NCBI GenBank assembly: GCA_044359885.1
Contig: JBIKLI010000221.1
Coordinates: 1-7,431 of the forward strand
From: CAIOSQ01 sp044359885
GTDB taxonomy: Bacteria > Pseudomonadota > Alphaproteobacteria > CACIAM-22H2
Length of the DNA: 7,431 nucleotides
Reading direction: 5' to 3'
The notes under the pieces were generated by a model, which saw only the letters and a list, made by a program, of their open reading frames with translations, ran no database searches and was not told the origin of the DNA. The translations under genes and the position numbers were made by a program. Positions 5,671 through 7,431 of the stretch are shown here, piece by piece; positions within the stretch are counted from its first letter, which is position 1, and each line of letters opens with the position of its first letter.

Positions 5671-6926
5671 CGGCCGACGTCGAGGTCGTGAATTTCGGCT
5701 GCCGGCTCAACGCCGCGGAGGCCGAGCGCGTGCGCGCGCTGGCGGCGCGCGGCACCGTCCGGCCGACGATCGTCCTCAACACCTGCGCGGTGACCGCCGC
5801 CGCCGAACGCGACGCGCGCCGCATGGCGCGCAAGCTCAAGCGCGAACGGCCGGACGCCGACATCGTGGTGACCGGATGCGCCGCGCAGCGCGATCCCGGC
5901 CGCTTCGCCGCCATGCCCGAAGTGGCGCGCGTCGTCGGCAACCGGGAAAAGCTGCGGCCCGAGACCTGGGGCCCGGCCGACCCGCCGCGCGTCGCCGTCG
6001 GCGACATCATGGCGCCCGGCGTCTTCGATCCGCCGGCAGCCGACGCCGCGCCCGGGCGCGACACCCGCGCCGTGGTCGACATCCAGCAGGGATGCGACCA
6101 TCGCTGCACGTTCTGCATCATTCCGTTCACCCGCGGTCCCAGCCGGTCCCAGCCGCTGGGGGCGCTCGCCGACCGCATCGACGCGCTCTGCGCGGCGGGA
6201 ACGCGGGAGGTGGTGCTGTCGGGCATCGACCTGACATCCTATGGCCGCGACCTGCCGGGCGGACCGGGTCTGGGGCGCGCGGTGCGGCGTCTGCTGGCGC
6301 GCGTGCCCGCGCTGGCCCGTCTCAGATTGTCGTCGATCGATCCCGCCGAGATCGACGACGATCTGGTCGAGGCGTTCGCCCGGGAAGACCGGCTGATGCC
6401 CCATGCCCATCTGTCGCTGCAATCGGGCGACGACCTGATCCTCAAGCGCATGAGGCGCCGCCACGACCGCGCCGGCGCGATCGACGCAGCCGCGCGGCTG
6501 CGACGCGTCCGCCCGGACATCGCCTTCGGCGCCGACATGATCGCCGGATTCCCCACGGAGAGCGACGCCGCGGCGCGCAATTCGCGCCACCTGCTCGACG
6601 AAATCGGCGTCGCCTTCGTCCATGTCTTCGCCTTCGACCCGCGGCCGGGGACGCCGGCGGCGCGCATGCCGCAGGTCCCGGCCGCCGAGATCGCGCGGCG
6701 CGCCGCCGCGCTGCGCGCCGACGGCGAGTCGCGGCTGGCCGCGCATCTAGCCGCGCGCGTCGGCACGACGCTCGACGTCCTGGTCGAAGGCGACGGAACA
6801 CGCGGGACCGCCGCGGATTTCACGCGCGTGCGCCTGACGGCGCCCCGGCCGCGCGGCACGCTGCTGCGCGCGCGCGCCGGGTCGGCCGGCGCGGATCATC
6901 TTGTCGCCACGCCGAGGATCGATTGA
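5667..6926 (+). CDS. mtaB: tRNA (N6-L-threonylcarbamoyladenosine(37)-C2)-methylthiotransferase, MtaB family
   Basis: MtaB is a radical-SAM enzyme that adds a methylthio group to C2 of t6A37 in tRNAs reading ANN codons, giving ms2t6A and improving decoding. The 419-residue protein has the three domains of methylthiotransferases. The N-terminal UPF0004 domain carries cluster ligands C12 (NFGCRLN), C40 (LNTCAV) and C71 (TGCAAQ). The radical-SAM domain has CxxxCxxC at C143, C147 and C150 (QGCDHRCTFCIIPFTRG) and the later LSLQSGDD and GFPTE segments. A C-terminal TRAM-like RNA-binding stretch starts at about residue 370. The NFGCRLN signature and the absence of features typical of MiaB or RimO favour MtaB. 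It begins inside the dapF stop (ATGA, 5667-5670) and its TGA overlaps the ftsY ATG by one base (TGATG), so all three genes are coupled. Confidence 0.93.
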   Translation: MTADVEVVNFGCRLNAAEAERVRALAARGTVRPTIVLNTCAVTAAAERDARRMARKLKRERPDADIVVTGCAAQRDPGRFAAMPEVARVVGNREKLRPETWGPADPPRVAVGDIMAPGVFDPPAADAAPGRDTRAVVDIQQGCDHRCTFCIIPFTRGPSRSQPLGALADRIDALCAAGTREVVLSGIDLTSYGRDLPGGPGLGRAVRRLLARVPALARLRLSSIDPAEIDDDLVEAFAREDRLMPHAHLSLQSGDDLILKRMRRRHDRAGAIDAAARLRRVRPDIAFGADMIAGFPTESDAAARNSRHLLDEIGVAFVHVFAFDPRPGTPAARMPQVPAAEIARRAAALRADGESRLAAHLAARVGTTLDVLVEGDGTRGTAADFTRVRLTAPRPRGTLLRARAGSAGADHLVATPRID

Positions 6927-7431
6927 TGGCTTCCTGGTTCCAGCGCCTCAAGACGGGGCTTACGCGCACCACGACCCGCCTGGTCGACAGCATCGGCGCC
7001 GCGCTCGGGCGAAAGCGTGTCGACGCCGAGACGCTGAACGAACTGGAAGAGGCGCTGATCGCCGCCGATCTGGGCCCCGGCGTCGCCGCCAAGCTGGTGG
7101 CGAAGCTGCGCCAGCGCAAATGGGACGGCGAGGTCGAAGTCGACGCGGTCAAGCGCGCGCTGGCCGACGACATCGCCGCGATCCTGGCGCCGGTGGCCCG
7201 GCCCTTCGCGCTGGAGCCGGCGCACCGGCCGCATGTCACGCTGGTCGTCGGCGTCAACGGCAGCGGCAAGACGACGACCATCGGCAAGCTTGCCGAGCGC
7301 CTGGGCCGCGAAGGGCGCAGGGTGGTGATCGCCGCGGGCGACACGTTCCGGGCGGCCGCCGTGGCGCAGCTGGAGATCTGGGCCGCGCGCGCCGGCGCCG
7401 AATGCATCCGTGGCGCCGACGGCGGCGATCC
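6926..7431 (+). CDS. ftsY: Signal recognition particle receptor FtsY (N-terminal part, cut by window edge)
   Basis: FtsY is the membrane-associated GTPase that docks SRP-ribosome complexes at the Sec translocon. The first 168 codons are present. Residues 1-27 form a short Arg/Thr-rich, amphipathic-looking segment (MASWFQRLKTGLTRTTTRL). The four-helix N domain follows (about 32-100, with LNELEEALIAADLG). The G domain then opens with VTLVVGVNGSGKTTTIGKLA; the P-loop GVNGSGKTT is at 109-117, and the G2 element DTFRAAA is at 139-145. The long acidic A domain of E. coli FtsY is absent. Ffh is excluded by the GVNGSGKTTTIGKLA P-loop and the DTFRAAAVAQLE form. The start is set by the TGATG junction with mtaB and the fit to the family N-terminus. 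The remainder of the G domain lies beyond the window. Confidence 0.95.
   Translation, partial: MASWFQRLKTGLTRTTTRLVDSIGAALGRKRVDAETLNELEEALIAADLGPGVAAKLVAKLRQRKWDGEVEVDAVKRALADDIAAILAPVARPFALEPAHRPHVTLVVGVNGSGKTTTIGKLAERLGREGRRVVIAAGDTFRAAAVAQLEIWAARAGAECIRGADGGD

Noticed and set aside
6134..6153. Tandem 10-base repeat CGGTCCCAGC in mtaB
   Set aside because: It encodes the conserved RGxSRS segment after the radical-SAM cysteines, so family sequence and codon bias explain it. Ten bases is not a codon multiple and no expansion is evident.
5388..6746. 452-codon minus-strand open frame opposite mtaB and the end of dapF
   Set aside because: Antisense to two well-supported genes with catalytic motifs in place; the composition is typical of a frame opened by high GC.
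1..7431. CRISPR arrays, tRNA or rRNA genes, insertion sequences, attachment sites, riboswitches
   Set aside because: No regularly spaced repeats, cloverleaf-like segments, transposase motifs or terminal inverted repeats were seen. The only gaps over 100 bases (296-528 and 4702-4830) show no aptamer-like structure.

Overview
The window is a compact, GC-rich (about 70 % by eye) chromosomal segment. It is most consistent with an alphaproteobacterium, probably a Rhodospirillales-like lineage. Four things point there: a class I (not class II) lysyl-tRNA synthetase; a cytochrome c gene divergent from kdsB-pheA; the gene run dapF-mtaB-ftsY; and a membrane-anchored cytochrome c whose N-terminus resembles the alphaproteobacterial CycM type. 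No mobile element, CRISPR array, RNA gene or prophage trace was found. About 95 % of the window is coding, and the longest non-coding stretch is 233 bases.

Layout. (1) 1-295, minus strand: the first 98 codons of a membrane-anchored c-type cytochrome, cut by the window edge. (2) 296-528: a divergent intergenic region with a plausible promoter for the cytochrome gene and only weak candidates for kdsB. (3) 529-3045, plus strand: a three-gene cluster, kdsB (CMP-Kdo synthesis for lipopolysaccharide), pheA (prephenate dehydratase with an ACT domain) and a fold-type IV PLP aminotransferase of the branched-chain family. (4) 3041-3065: a small inverted repeat that contains the stop codons of both convergent genes. 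(5) 3061-4701, minus strand: class I lysyl-tRNA synthetase. (6) 4702-4830: a 129-base divergent region in which the best promoter-like elements on both strands sit so close to the start codons that both transcripts may be nearly leaderless. (7) 4831-7431, plus strand: dapF, mtaB and the start of ftsY, overlapping end to end (ATGA, then TGATG), so almost certainly one translationally coupled operon.

How the genes fit together. PheA makes phenylpyruvate, and the aminotransferase directly behind it could supply the final transamination to phenylalanine. The second half has a lysine theme: DapF makes meso-diaminopimelate (cell wall and lysine precursor), LysRS charges tRNA-Lys, and MtaB methylthiolates t6A37, for which tRNA-Lys(UUU) is the known substrate in Bacillus. 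FtsY (signal recognition particle receptor) closes the operon.

Overall this looks like ordinary housekeeping chromosome. I did not find an undescribed system. The points most worth a second look are the pheA-aminotransferase pairing, the possible paired leaderless starts at lysS/dapF, the lysine-themed gene grouping, and a few residue changes in conserved motifs.
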